Below are positions 51,793 to 60,821 of a DNA stretch of 64,000 nt, in pieces. The notes under the pieces were generated by a model. It ran no database searches and was not told the origin of the DNA. It saw nothing but the letters and a program-made list of their open reading frames with translations. Position 1 is the first letter of the stretch. Every line of letters starts with the position of its first letter. This stretch comes from Lentzea sp033794685 (lineage in GTDB: Bacteria > Actinomycetota > Actinomycetes > Mycobacteriales > Pseudonocardiaceae): NCBI GenBank assembly GCA_033794685.1, contig JARAYZ010000001.1, one strand, 5' to 3'. Made by a program: the position numbers and the translations under genes.

Positions 51793-53301
51793 GTGTCCGA
51801 AGTAGCTCGCAGGCGCTTCCTGCAGGGAGCCGGCGTGCTCGGCGTGGCGGGTGCACTGGGGACCGGGACCGCGGCGGCTTCCCCGCGCTACCAGTGGCTT
51901 TCCGGTGACCACCACACGCACACGCAGTACTCGTACGACGGCATGTACACCGTTGAGCAGCAGATCCGCGGAGCGTTGCGGCACGGCACGGACTGGCTCG
52001 TGGTCACCGACCACGGCCACGCGTCGCACGAGGCCCACTCCGTCGAGGCGACGGCGGCCGATCTCCGTCGAGCCGCCCGGAAGTTCCCGCAACTGCTGCT
52101 GTGGCACGGGATGGAGTGGAACGTCCCCGGCGCCGAGCACGCGACGTTGTTCTTCGAGGACTGCCACGACGAGGCCGGCGTGCTGCGCGACTTCGAGCGG
52201 CAGTTCGACTGGCGGCTGAACGGCGCCGAGGCCTCGAACCCGGCGAACGAGCGCAAGGCGCTGGACGCGATCCGGTTCCTGCAGACCAAGATCCGCAACG
52301 GCACCATGAAGTCCGCGCTGGTGTTCGTGAACCACCCGATGCGCAACGGCCGGGTGGCGCCCCACGAGCTCCGGACCATGCGTGACCTGGCCCCCGACAT
52401 CGTTGTCGGCATGGAGGGCGCGCCGGGAGCGCAGGGCGACGGCGACCCGTTGCGCGGTCCGGGCGGCCATCGCGGCGGCTACGCGAACAGCCCTGGTCCG
52501 AACTCGTACGCGCCCTATCCGCCCGAGGCGTACAGGACCTACGGCGGCTTCGACTGGATGACGGCGAAGGTCGGCGGAGTCTGGGACTCGCTGCTCGCCG
52601 AGGGCCTCGGCTGGTGGATCACGTCGAACTCGGACTCGCACTTCAACTCGCGCGACACGATCGTCCGCGTGCCGGAGCCGGGAGATCGGTTCGACCTCAC
52701 GGGCAAGCACCTCGACCCGGTCGAGGGCACCGTGCCGCAGGTGTCGCCGCCCTACGTCGACTTCTTCCCCTGTGAATTCTCACGAACCGTCGTCGGCGCC
52801 ACCCGGCGCACGCGCGGAGCAGTGATGGAGGGCCTTCGCGCAGGTCGGGCGTGGGTGACGCACGGAGGCCTGGTCGAGGACCTGCGATTCGACGTTTACG
52901 CATCCGGCGGAACGCGGACGATGGGCGGGCGGCTGCGCGTCCGCCGGGGCTCGGACGTGACGGTGCTGGTCAAGGTACGTCTGGCAACTCGCCCCAACAG
53001 CGCGGGATTCGTGCCACGATTGCGCCGTTTGGACCTCATCAAGGGCGCGGTTACCGGACGATCATCATCTGAAACGTTGGCCACGCCACATGTGAAGGTC
53101 GAGCGATCCTACGAGCCGCGCTGGCACTATGCGGTCTTCACGCACACGTTCCGCAACGTCCGGGAGCCTTTCTACCTCCGGCTGCGCGGAACCGACGGCA
53201 ACCGCGGCGCTTTCGAACCGCAGGCGGACGCACCGGGAGCCGCGAACCCGTGGGAGGACCTGTGGTGCTACACCAACCCGATCTTCGTGGAGGTCAGGTG
53301 A
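51793..53301 (+). CDS. Tat-exported PHP-domain phosphoesterase
   Basis: 502 residues. The Tat signal is VARRRFLQGAGVLGVAGALG. The PHP domain begins DHHTHTQYSYDG (H40, H41, H43), with VVTDHGHASH and a C-terminal NSDSHFNSRD. A beta-rich C-terminal part follows (about 350-502). CehA/McbA-family proteins have this layout. It may hydrolyse phosphoesters outside the cell; the substrate is unknown. Coupled by GTGA to the next gene. Confidence 0.85.
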   Translation: MSEVARRRFLQGAGVLGVAGALGTGTAAASPRYQWLSGDHHTHTQYSYDGMYTVEQQIRGALRHGTDWLVVTDHGHASHEAHSVEATAADLRRAARKFPQLLLWHGMEWNVPGAEHATLFFEDCHDEAGVLRDFERQFDWRLNGAEASNPANERKALDAIRFLQTKIRNGTMKSALVFVNHPMRNGRVAPHELRTMRDLAPDIVVGMEGAPGAQGDGDPLRGPGGHRGGYANSPGPNSYAPYPPEAYRTYGGFDWMTAKVGGVWDSLLAEGLGWWITSNSDSHFNSRDTIVRVPEPGDRFDLTGKHLDPVEGTVPQVSPPYVDFFPCEFSRTVVGATRRTRGAVMEGLRAGRAWVTHGGLVEDLRFDVYASGGTRTMGGRLRVRRGSDVTVLVKVRLATRPNSAGFVPRLRRLDLIKGAVTGRSSSETLATPHVKVERSYEPRWHYAVFTHTFRNVREPFYLRLRGTDGNRGAFEPQADAPGAANPWEDLWCYTNPIFVEVR

Positions 53302-53780
53302 CCAGCACCTTCGTCGGCATCGACGCCGGCTATGAAAACCGCTGGGAAGCGGAGAAGATCGCGTTGGAGCTGCACGACACCGTGCTGACCACGGCCCGAA
53401 CGGTCGTGGTGCACGAGGTCGACAGCCACTTCGCGATGTCCTTCCTCCTGCCCGTTCCCCCGTCCGACGCAGTGGTGAACTCACTGGTCGCGCAGGGTTT
53501 CGGCGTCTCTGTACGCGGCGCGTCCTCAGGACGCCTGGTAGGCCCGGAGGCGCTTCGAGTAGGCGCCTCCACTGCTGCTGAGGCCCACCAGTACCGCCGC
53601 GAGGGGCGCGCTCTGCGGTACCAAGGCCAACGATCGTTGCGCGGCCGTCACGGCGTGTCGGACATCCTCGCGTTCACGGCCATAGAGGCCGTTTTCCCGC
53701 GCGGCACCCACACGGTCGACACGCGCGGAAACCTCACGCCGTTCTTCCGCGACGGCAAGTTGGTGCTGGTCATCGACTAG
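53298..53780 (+). CDS. Conserved hypothetical protein, 160 aa
   Basis: GTG 53298 overlaps the PHP gene stop. The product reads VTSTFVGIDAGYENRWEAEKIALE, with later VVVHEVDSHFAMSFLLPVP and the C-terminal GNLTPFFRDGKLVLVID. It is soluble and has no known motif. It sits between the PHP hydrolase and the PRPP synthetase. Confidence 0.6.
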   Translation: MTSTFVGIDAGYENRWEAEKIALELHDTVLTTARTVVVHEVDSHFAMSFLLPVPPSDAVVNSLVAQGFGVSVRGASSGRLVGPEALRVGASTAAEAHQYRREGRALRYQGQRSLRGRHGVSDILAFTAIEAVFPRGTHTVDTRGNLTPFFRDGKLVLVID

Positions 53781-53790
53781 GTTCGCGGGT

Positions 53791-54735
53791 GTGCGTGACA
53801 TCGCTGTCTTCAGTGGTTCTGCCCATCCCTCACTCGCCGCCGAGATCTGTGGTCACCTCGGTGTCGATCTCTCCCCCAGCCGGCTGACGCGGTTCGCCAA
53901 CGACTGCCTGGAAGTGCAGTTGCAGGCGAACTGCCGTGAGCGGGACGTGTTCCTGATCCAGCCGCTGGTACCGCCCGTCCAGGAACACCTCGTCGAACTC
54001 CTGCTGATGCTCGACGCTGCCCGTGGCGCCTCCGCCGCGCGCACGACCGTCGTCCTGCCGCACTACGCGTACGCGCGTTCGGACAAGAAGGACGCTCCCC
54101 GGATCTCGATCGGCGGCCGTCTGGTCGCCGACCTGATGGTGGCCGCGGGCGCGTCCCGGGTGCTGGCGATGACGTTGCACTCTCCGCAGGTGCACGGGTT
54201 CTTCTCGGTGCCCGTCGACCACCTGCACGCCCTGCGCGAACTGGCCGCGCACTTCTCCCAGCACGACCTGTCGAACACGGTCGTGGTGTCCCCGGACCTG
54301 GGCAACGCCAAGGAGGCCGCGCACTTCGCGCGGATCCTCGGGCTGCCGGTCGCGGCCGGCGCGAAGCAGCGGTTCGCCGACGACAAGGTGCAGATCTCGA
54401 CTGTCATCGGCGACGTGGCCGGGCGGGACGTGATCGTGCTGGACGACGAGATCGCCAAGGGCTCGACGGTGATCGAACTGCTGGACAAGCTGCGCGAGCG
54501 CGGGGCGGGGTCGATCCGGGTCGCCTGCACGCACGGGCTGTTCTCGGCCGGGGCGCTGGACCGGTTGCAGGCGTTCGACGACGTGCTGGAGATCGTCGCC
54601 ACGAACACCGTGCCGATCCCGGACGACAAGGTGGTGCCGAAGCTGAAGGTGCTGTCGATCGCGCCGGCGATGGCCGAGGCGATGCGGCGGATCAACGTCG
54701 GCGAGTCGGTGTCGACCCTCTTCGAGGCCCCGTAG
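53791..54735 (+). CDS. prs: Ribose-phosphate pyrophosphokinase-like enzyme
   Basis: 314 residues from GTG 53791. PRPP synthetase motifs are visible: the ATP-site region LPHYAYARSDKKDAPRISI, the catalytic HSPQVHGFFSVPVDHL and the ribose-5-phosphate loop IVLDDEIAKGSTVIE. It joins ribose 5-phosphate to ATP to give PRPP. The canonical prs usually lies beside glmU in actinobacteria, so this may be a second copy. Its stop directly abuts the convergent TetR gene. Confidence 0.88.
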   Translation: MRDIAVFSGSAHPSLAAEICGHLGVDLSPSRLTRFANDCLEVQLQANCRERDVFLIQPLVPPVQEHLVELLLMLDAARGASAARTTVVLPHYAYARSDKKDAPRISIGGRLVADLMVAAGASRVLAMTLHSPQVHGFFSVPVDHLHALRELAAHFSQHDLSNTVVVSPDLGNAKEAAHFARILGLPVAAGAKQRFADDKVQISTVIGDVAGRDVIVLDDEIAKGSTVIELLDKLRERGAGSIRVACTHGLFSAGALDRLQAFDDVLEIVATNTVPIPDDKVVPKLKVLSIAPAMAEAMRRINVGESVSTLFEAP

Positions 54736-55374
54736 TCACTTGAGGTGCGCGAGCGCCCTGATCAGCCGGTCCCCCACGTCGGCAGGTCCGGGCATCTTGC
54801 GCACCACGGCCCGCTGGTGCGCGAGGCCGTGCAGCCCCAGCCACAACGCCACCGCGTCGCCGAAGAGGTCGTCGCTGGTGTGCGCGATCCCCTCCTCGAT
54901 GCACGCGCCGAGCACCTCGACGAGCAGCGTGAACGCCTCCACGCCCAGCGACTCGAGGTCGGCGTCGGTGATCGAGGTGTCCTCGGTCGACGGTGTCCAC
55001 AGACCGCCGAACATGATCCGGTAGCGCTGCGGGTGCGCCTTGGCGAAGTCCAGGTAGGCGTTGCACACCGCGAAGAGCCTTGCTCGCGCGTCTGAACCCG
55101 CGGTTCCGTCAGCCTCGCGCAGGGCTGCGGTGAGCGTGTCCATCTCCTGCTGCACCACGGCCAGCATGATCGACGGCTGGTCGGCGAAGTGCGGGTAGAT
55201 CGACGGTGCCGCGATGCCCGCCTTGCGCGCGACCGAGCGCAGGGTGACCGCGCGTTCGTCGCCGCCTTCGTCCAGCAGCGCGACGGCCGCCGCGATGATC
55301 TCGTCTCGCAGTTTCCCGCCCTCGCCCCTGCGGTTGCGCCTGCGCGGTTCCGTGTTCGTCACGGCCGTAACCAT
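54736..55374 (-). CDS. TetR-family regulator
   Basis: 212 residues. N-terminal helix-turn-helix: LRDEIIAAAVALLDEGGDERAVTLRSVARKAGIAAPSIYPHF. The C-terminal ligand domain has YLDFAKAHPQRYRIMFGG and LWLGLHGLAHQR. It is divergent from the oxidoreductase at 55474, with three similar operator-like elements between (55387-55444). It is the full-length relative of the short TetR at 56520. Confidence 0.9.
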   Translation of the reverse strand: MVTAVTNTEPRRRNRRGEGGKLRDEIIAAAVALLDEGGDERAVTLRSVARKAGIAAPSIYPHFADQPSIMLAVVQQEMDTLTAALREADGTAGSDARARLFAVCNAYLDFAKAHPQRYRIMFGGLWTPSTEDTSITDADLESLGVEAFTLLVEVLGACIEEGIAHTSDDLFGDAVALWLGLHGLAHQRAVVRKMPGPADVGDRLIRALAHLK

Positions 55375-55386
55375 ACACCTGAAAGT

Positions 55387-55444
55387 TTATGGGTGTTAGG
55401 CCTTGCGCTCGTAGACTTACGGGCGTTAGCTTATGTCCGTAAGC
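55387..55444. promoter_or_regulatory. Three related TetR operator-like elements
   Basis: TTATGGGTGTTAG (55387-55399) and TTACGGGCGTTAG (55417-55429) are direct repeats 30 bp apart. The second extends to CTTACGGGCGTTAG, an imperfect palindrome, and is followed by GCTTATGTCCGTAAGC (55429-55444), a palindrome with 5-bp perfect ends. They lie between divergent tetR and oxidoreductase genes. Confidence 0.6.
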
Positions 55445-55473
55445 ACAACCGAGAGACACCGAGGAGCCCCCAG

Positions 55474-56523
55474 ATGAACGCCACCACCGCCACCACCCGC
55501 GCCACCGAGATCGTCCTGCCGGGTGTCGTCGAGCCCGCCGGCCTGCACGTCCAGGTCCGCGACCTGCCCGCACCGGCCGAGGGCCAGGTCGTCCTGCGGA
55601 TGGAGGCGACCGGGGTCTCGTTCGCCGAGCAGCAGATGCGCCTGGGCAAGTACTACGACCAGCCCGCGTTCCCCTTCGTGCCCGGTTACGACGTCGTCGG
55701 CACGGTCGTCGCGGCAGGTCCCGGCGTCGACCGCGACCTGCGGGGACGCCGGTTCGCCGCGGTCACCAAGATCGGCGGATGGGCCAGCCACCTGATCGTC
55801 GAGGCGGGCGACCTGGTGCCCGTGCCGGACGGCGTGGACTCCGCCGCCGCCGAGACCGTGCTGGTCAACGGCGTCACGGCGTGGCAGATGATGTACCGGA
55901 CCGCGAAGGTCAAGCGCGGCGACACGATCGTCGTGCTCGGCGCGAACGGTGGCGTCGGGTCGACGTTGGTGCAGCTCGCCCGCCACGCCGGCATCAAGGT
56001 CATCGGCACGGCGTCGGAGCGTCACCACGACGCGGTGCGCGAGCTCGGCGCCATCCCCGTCGACTACCGCGACCCGAACATGTACGACCGCATCCGCGAA
56101 CTGGCGCCCGAGGGTGTGGACGCCGTGTTCGACCACGTCGGCGGCCCCGGCGTGCACGAGTCCTGGAAGCTGGTCCGCCGCGGCGGCGCGCTGGTCAACT
56201 ACGGTTCGGCCGCGACGAAGGACGAGCAGGGCAACGGGATGCTGCCGGTGCTCAAGAACTTCGGCCAGCTCGCGCTGTGGAACCTGCTGCCCAACGGCAA
56301 GCGCGCGGGCTTCTACAACTTCTGGGCCGGCAAGCGCTTCCGCAAGGCCGCGTTCCGCGCTCGCCTGGCCGAGGACCTCACGCAGGTGTTGCAGCTGGTC
56401 AAGGCCGGTGCACTCAAGCCGCAAATCGCCGCGCGCATCCCGTTGTCGGACGCGGGCGCCGCACTGGCACTGGCCGAGTCGCGCACGGTGCTGGGCAAGG
56501 TCGTCATCGTCCCGGAGCCGTGA
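55474..56523 (+). CDS. Zinc-free MDR/quinone oxidoreductase-like enzyme
   Basis: 349 residues from ATG 55474 with a GAGGAG site upstream. MDR family: FVPGYDVVGTVVAAG, NADPH-binding ANGGVGSTLVQLARHAG and AVFDHVGGPGVHESW. Zinc ligands are absent, as in quinone reductases. Likely NADPH-dependent reduction of a quinone or enone. Controlled by the divergent TetR. Its stop overlaps the short TetR start. Confidence 0.88.
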   Translation: MNATTATTRATEIVLPGVVEPAGLHVQVRDLPAPAEGQVVLRMEATGVSFAEQQMRLGKYYDQPAFPFVPGYDVVGTVVAAGPGVDRDLRGRRFAAVTKIGGWASHLIVEAGDLVPVPDGVDSAAAETVLVNGVTAWQMMYRTAKVKRGDTIVVLGANGGVGSTLVQLARHAGIKVIGTASERHHDAVRELGAIPVDYRDPNMYDRIRELAPEGVDAVFDHVGGPGVHESWKLVRRGGALVNYGSAATKDEQGNGMLPVLKNFGQLALWNLLPNGKRAGFYNFWAGKRFRKAAFRARLAEDLTQVLQLVKAGALKPQIAARIPLSDAGAALALAESRTVLGKVVIVPEP

Positions 56524-56996
56524 GCAGGCCGGGCTGCCGCCAGGCGATCGTGGCGGCGGCGACGGCCCTGGTCGACTCGGACCACGCCGTGACGCTGCGG
56601 GCGGTGTCCCGCGCGGCGGACGTCCCGACTTCTTCGATCTACCAGCAGTTCCCCGATTCCACGGCCATCTTGCTGGCTGTCTGCCACGAGGCGTTCGGCG
56701 AACTCGAAGCCGCCGTTCTCGGCGCACCCGACGCCTGCTCCGCGGGCCTCGCGTACCTCGACTTCGCCGTCCTGCACCCCCGCCGCTACCGCGTGATGTT
56801 CGGTGCGGCCGACCTCTCCTCGCAGGCGTTGCGGCTGTTCACGCGGGTCCTCCCGGACCCGGACCGCGCGCTGACGTTCTGGCTGGGCCTGCACGGCCTC
56901 GCCGACCAGCGCGCCTCGATCCGCCGCTCGCCCCAGTTCAGCGTCATCGCACCGCGCCTGATCAACTCACTCGTCTTCCAGGAGTCCCCGTCATGA
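56520..56996 (+). CDS. Short TetR-like regulator
   Basis: 158 residues from GTG 56520 (GTGA overlap). The helix-turn-helix (AVTLRAVSRAADVPTSSIYQQFP) is kept, but the ligand domain is short: YLDFAVLHPRRYRVMFG and FWLGLHGLADQR match the TetR at 54736. It looks like a shortened paralogue of that gene, possibly a heterodimer partner or DNA-only repressor. Coupled by ATGA to the next gene. Confidence 0.78.
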   Translation: MSRPGCRQAIVAAATALVDSDHAVTLRAVSRAADVPTSSIYQQFPDSTAILLAVCHEAFGELEAAVLGAPDACSAGLAYLDFAVLHPRRYRVMFGAADLSSQALRLFTRVLPDPDRALTFWLGLHGLADQRASIRRSPQFSVIAPRLINSLVFQESPS

Positions 56997-57568
56997 ACGC
57001 CACCGCTGTCCGCGCCACCGCCATCGCGTCCACCGAGGTCGACAACCGCGCCGCCTACCTGGGCTTCGCGTTCGCCTACGTGTTCGGCCACGGTGCCGCG
57101 CTGCTGTCCAGGTCCGGAGCGGTGGTCATGCCGGCGTGGCTGCCGATCGCGCTGCTCGCCTTCGGGCTCATCGCCGGCACGGTCTTCGCTATGAGCGCGT
57201 CGCTGCGAGCCCAGAAAACCGCCTCGGAGGCCCGGCGACGAGCCGAGAAGCTGGTCGGCACGGCCTGGATCACCGGGTTCACCGCCCTGGCGTTGGCGGT
57301 CACGGGCCTGAGCACGGTGTTCGACAAGCCGGAGCTGCAGACCGTGCTGTGGCCCGCCGGCTCGACCATCGTCGTCGGCCTGATCTACATCGCCGAGGGC
57401 GCGATCCGCGGCAACGCCCTGCACTACAACCTGGGCACCTGGCTGATGCTGGTCGCCGCCGCGACGCTGTTCGTGCCGGGAGCCGGGTTCTTCGGCGTGC
57501 TGGCCGTGCTGGGCGGCGGCGCCTACCTCGTGGCGGCGTTCCTGGAGCGTCGACGCCTTGCCGCGTAA
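56993..57568 (+). CDS. Membrane protein of the TetR module
   Basis: 191 residues with about five or six helices (YLGFAFAYVFGHGAALL, WLPIALLAFGLIAGTVF, AWITGFTALALAVTGL, TWLMLVAAATLFVPG, GVLAVLGGGAYLVAAFL). The start region MNATAVRATAIAST resembles that of the oxidoreductase at 55474. It is the last gene of the oxidoreductase-TetR-membrane operon. Unknown function. Confidence 0.7.
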   Translation: MNATAVRATAIASTEVDNRAAYLGFAFAYVFGHGAALLSRSGAVVMPAWLPIALLAFGLIAGTVFAMSASLRAQKTASEARRRAEKLVGTAWITGFTALALAVTGLSTVFDKPELQTVLWPAGSTIVVGLIYIAEGAIRGNALHYNLGTWLMLVAAATLFVPGAGFFGVLAVLGGGAYLVAAFLERRRLAA

Positions 57569-57573
57569 GGCTT

Positions 57574-57915
57574 CTACAGCTGCACTCGCACCGTGACACG
57601 ACCCTTGTCGTCACGGTGCGATGTCGCGTGTCCGGTCCGTTCGGCGCCATCGAGCTCAAGGGTGAGAGGGCCGCCCTCACCGTTGAAGTTGCGCCACCAC
57701 GTCTTGGAGTCCGGCATCATCACCTGGATGTTCACGGTGTCACCTTTGCGTTGGTAGCCAACGGGTGTGGTGAAGGTGCGACCCGACTTGCGGCCCGTGT
57801 AGGACACGACGGTGATCCCCTTGCGCACGAGCTTCCCGACGAGCGGCGCGTCACGCAGCCCGACGATCAGCTTGTTGACCCGGTTCACGATCGGCCTGTT
57901 GAAGTTCATGCTCAC
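57574..57915 (-). CDS. DUF385/F420-type nitroreductase-family protein
   Basis: 113 residues. The segment YTGRKSGRTFTTPVGYQRKGDT with a later SKTWWRNFNG matches the small split-barrel deazaflavin (F420)-dependent reductase family of actinobacteria. Start GTG 57915 or ATG 57909. It would use F420, whose FO precursor is made by FbiC in this window. Divergent from a TetR gene with a perfect palindrome between. Confidence 0.8.
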   Translation of the reverse strand: MSMNFNRPIVNRVNKLIVGLRDAPLVGKLVRKGITVVSYTGRKSGRTFTTPVGYQRKGDTVNIQVMMPDSKTWWRNFNGEGGPLTLELDGAERTGHATSHRDDKGRVTVRVQL

Positions 57916-57929
57916 GAACGTAGCCTGCT

Positions 57930-57951
57930 AAGTGGAGACCCCCGTCCACTT
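57930..57951. promoter_or_regulatory. 22-bp TetR-type palindrome
   Basis: AAGTGGA (57930-57936) and TCCACTT (57945-57951) are perfect 7-bp arms around an 8-base centre, placed between the F420-type gene and the TetR gene. Probable operator of the latter. Confidence 0.7.
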
Positions 57952-57969
57952 GGCGCGAAGTGAGAAGAA

Positions 57970-58584
57970 GTGACTGCTGAACCGTCTCAGATGCGAGCCG
58001 ACGCGCGAGAGAACCGCGCACGGGTGCTGACCGTCGCACGGGAGTTGTTCGCCGAACGCGGTCTGGAGGTGCCCATGGCCGCGATCGCGCGGCGGGCAGG
58101 CGTGGGCGTCGCGACGTTGTACCGGCGCTTCCCGACCAAGGAATCGCTGGTCGCCGAGGCCTTCACCGAGCAGTTCGCCGTGTGCCAGGCCGTCATCGAC
58201 GACGCGCTGAAGGACCCCGACCCGTGGCGCGGCTTCTGCACGGTGATCGAGAAGGTGTGCCAACTGCAGGCGTGCGACCGGGGTTTCACCGCCGCGTTCA
58301 CGGCGTCGTTCCCCGACCTGCACACCGAGGTGCGCGACCGGACCTGGCAGGACTTCGGCGCGCTGGTGCGGCGGGCGAAGGACAGCGGACGGCTCCGGGC
58401 CGACTTCTCGCCGCACGACCTGACGCTGGTGCTCATCGCCAACGGCGGGCTGTCCAGCCTGCCCGTGGAGGTCGCGACGGCCGGGTCCCAGCGCCTGGTC
58501 GCGTACCTGCTGGAGTCGTTCCGGGCGGGCACGGACGTGCTGCCGCCGCCCGTGCCGCTCAGCCTCGACCTCGTGCTCGGTTAA
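57970..58584 (+). CDS. TetR-family regulator
   Basis: 204 residues from GTG 57970. Helix-turn-helix: VTVARELFAERGLEVPMAAIARRAGVGVATLYRRFPTKESL is the standard TetR N-terminus. The C-terminal domain ends with PLSLDLVLG. It lies 54 bp from the divergent DUF385-type gene with an operator-like palindrome between, so it probably represses both. Confidence 0.9.
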   Translation: MTAEPSQMRADARENRARVLTVARELFAERGLEVPMAAIARRAGVGVATLYRRFPTKESLVAEAFTEQFAVCQAVIDDALKDPDPWRGFCTVIEKVCQLQACDRGFTAAFTASFPDLHTEVRDRTWQDFGALVRRAKDSGRLRADFSPHDLTLVLIANGGLSSLPVEVATAGSQRLVAYLLESFRAGTDVLPPPVPLSLDLVLG

Positions 58585-58841
58585 CCGGGATGCGCGCCGA
58601 CGGTGTCGCGGATCATCGCGCCCAGGTCGGCCGACCCCATGCGCGCGCAGTGGGCGCAGCAGAAGAACTTGCCCTCCACCTCCACGCCGTGCCCGATCAC
58701 GCGGCAGTCGCAGTGCTCGCAGCGCGGCGCGAGCCGTTGGATCGCGCACTCGAAGCTGTCGAACGTGTGCACACCACCGCCGACGGTGCGCACCTCGAAG
58801 GCCATCCAGTACTCGTTGCCACAGACGTCACAGGTCGCCAT
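58581..58841 (-). CDS. Small Cys-rich zinc-ribbon-like protein
   Basis: 86 residues from ATG 58841 (MATCDVCGNEYWMAFEV). Cys pairs CDVC, CEHCDC and FCCAHC, with FDSFECAIQRLAP, are typical of a small actinobacterial metal-binding family related to metallothionein-like proteins. The stop shares TTAA with the convergent TetR gene. Confidence 0.7.
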   Translation of the reverse strand: MATCDVCGNEYWMAFEVRTVGGGVHTFDSFECAIQRLAPRCEHCDCRVIGHGVEVEGKFFCCAHCARMGSADLGAMIRDTVGAHPG

Positions 58842-58861
58842 GCGCGGAAGACTGCGGCAGG

Positions 58862-59233
58862 TCAGTCGGGTCGGCAACTCGAAGCGTCGAGTTGCGCGAC
58901 CAGCGTCTTCGGCGCAATCACCCGATAGGCGTCCTCGACGAGGTCGGCGACGACACCCCAGTCGAGGGGCACGTCCAGGTACACGCCGAGCCAGCCGCGG
59001 TGGCCGACGTAGGGCGGGCGGAAGTACTGCTCGGGGGCCTGGGCGACGAGCGTCTGCTGCACGTCGGGGCCCGCCGCGCACCAGAACGCCGACCGGTCGT
59101 CGTGATGGTGGTCGGCGAGTGTCACGAAGGTCTTCTTGCCACGCACGAACCAGGTCGGTTCGCCGTGACTCAGGCGTTCCGTCACCTCTGGCAGCGCAAG
59201 ACAGAGGCGGCGCAGGTGTTCGAGTGCGTCCAC
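58862..59233 (-). CDS. MmcQ/YjbR-family protein
   Basis: 123 residues from GTG 59233. The family pattern shows in LCLALPEVTERLSHGEPTWFVRGKKTFVTLAD and HRGWLGVYLDVPLDW. The fold binds DNA in some relatives but its role is not settled. Normal length. Confidence 0.8.
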   Translation of the reverse strand: MDALEHLRRLCLALPEVTERLSHGEPTWFVRGKKTFVTLADHHHDDRSAFWCAAGPDVQQTLVAQAPEQYFRPPYVGHRGWLGVYLDVPLDWGVVADLVEDAYRVIAPKTLVAQLDASSCRPD

Positions 59234-59264
59234 CCGAACATCCTGCGCCTTGCGGGCCGGTTTA

Positions 59265-60500
<1,236 letters not shown>

Positions 60501-60640
60501 GCGGTCTCCTCGAAGGGTGACAGGCGCGGCGGCAGGTCTCCCAGCTTGGTGGACTAGACCACTGCCGTCAACAGCTGAACCGGCCGCGCGGCACGGCCGT
60601 ACGAGCAAGAGGGAAGGCGGGAGCGCGGGAGTGTGCTGAG

Positions 60641-60714
60641 CGGGACCGGCCGGATTCGAACCGGCGTTCTCCCTCCCCTGGAGGAGGGCGCGTCAACCAC
60701 TGCGCTACAGGCCC
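60641..60714 (-). tRNA. Atypical tRNA-like gene with enlarged anticodon loop
   Basis: Read on the minus strand: acceptor GGGCCTG, T8 A9, a 3-bp D stem with GG in the loop, a G26, anticodon stem CCCTC/GAGGG around the 8-base loop CTCCAGGG, variable AGAAC, a perfect T arm GCCGG-TTCGAAT-CCGGC, acceptor 3' CGGTCCC and discriminator G, no encoded CCA. The acceptor has a C4-T69 mismatch and a T6-G67 wobble. Anticodon would be CCA (Trp) if counted after T33, but the loop is one base too long. It may be a frameshift-suppressor-like tRNA, a 6-bp-stem variant or a pseudo-tRNA. Confidence 0.6.
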
Positions 60715-60821
60715 CATCGCCACCGCACCACTCACACTAGTCGGCGAACTCCGGGCCGTATGCCCTGCGAAAGTGTTGGACCCAATAAGGTTCACGGACC
60801 AACCCCGAACTGGACGGTGTC

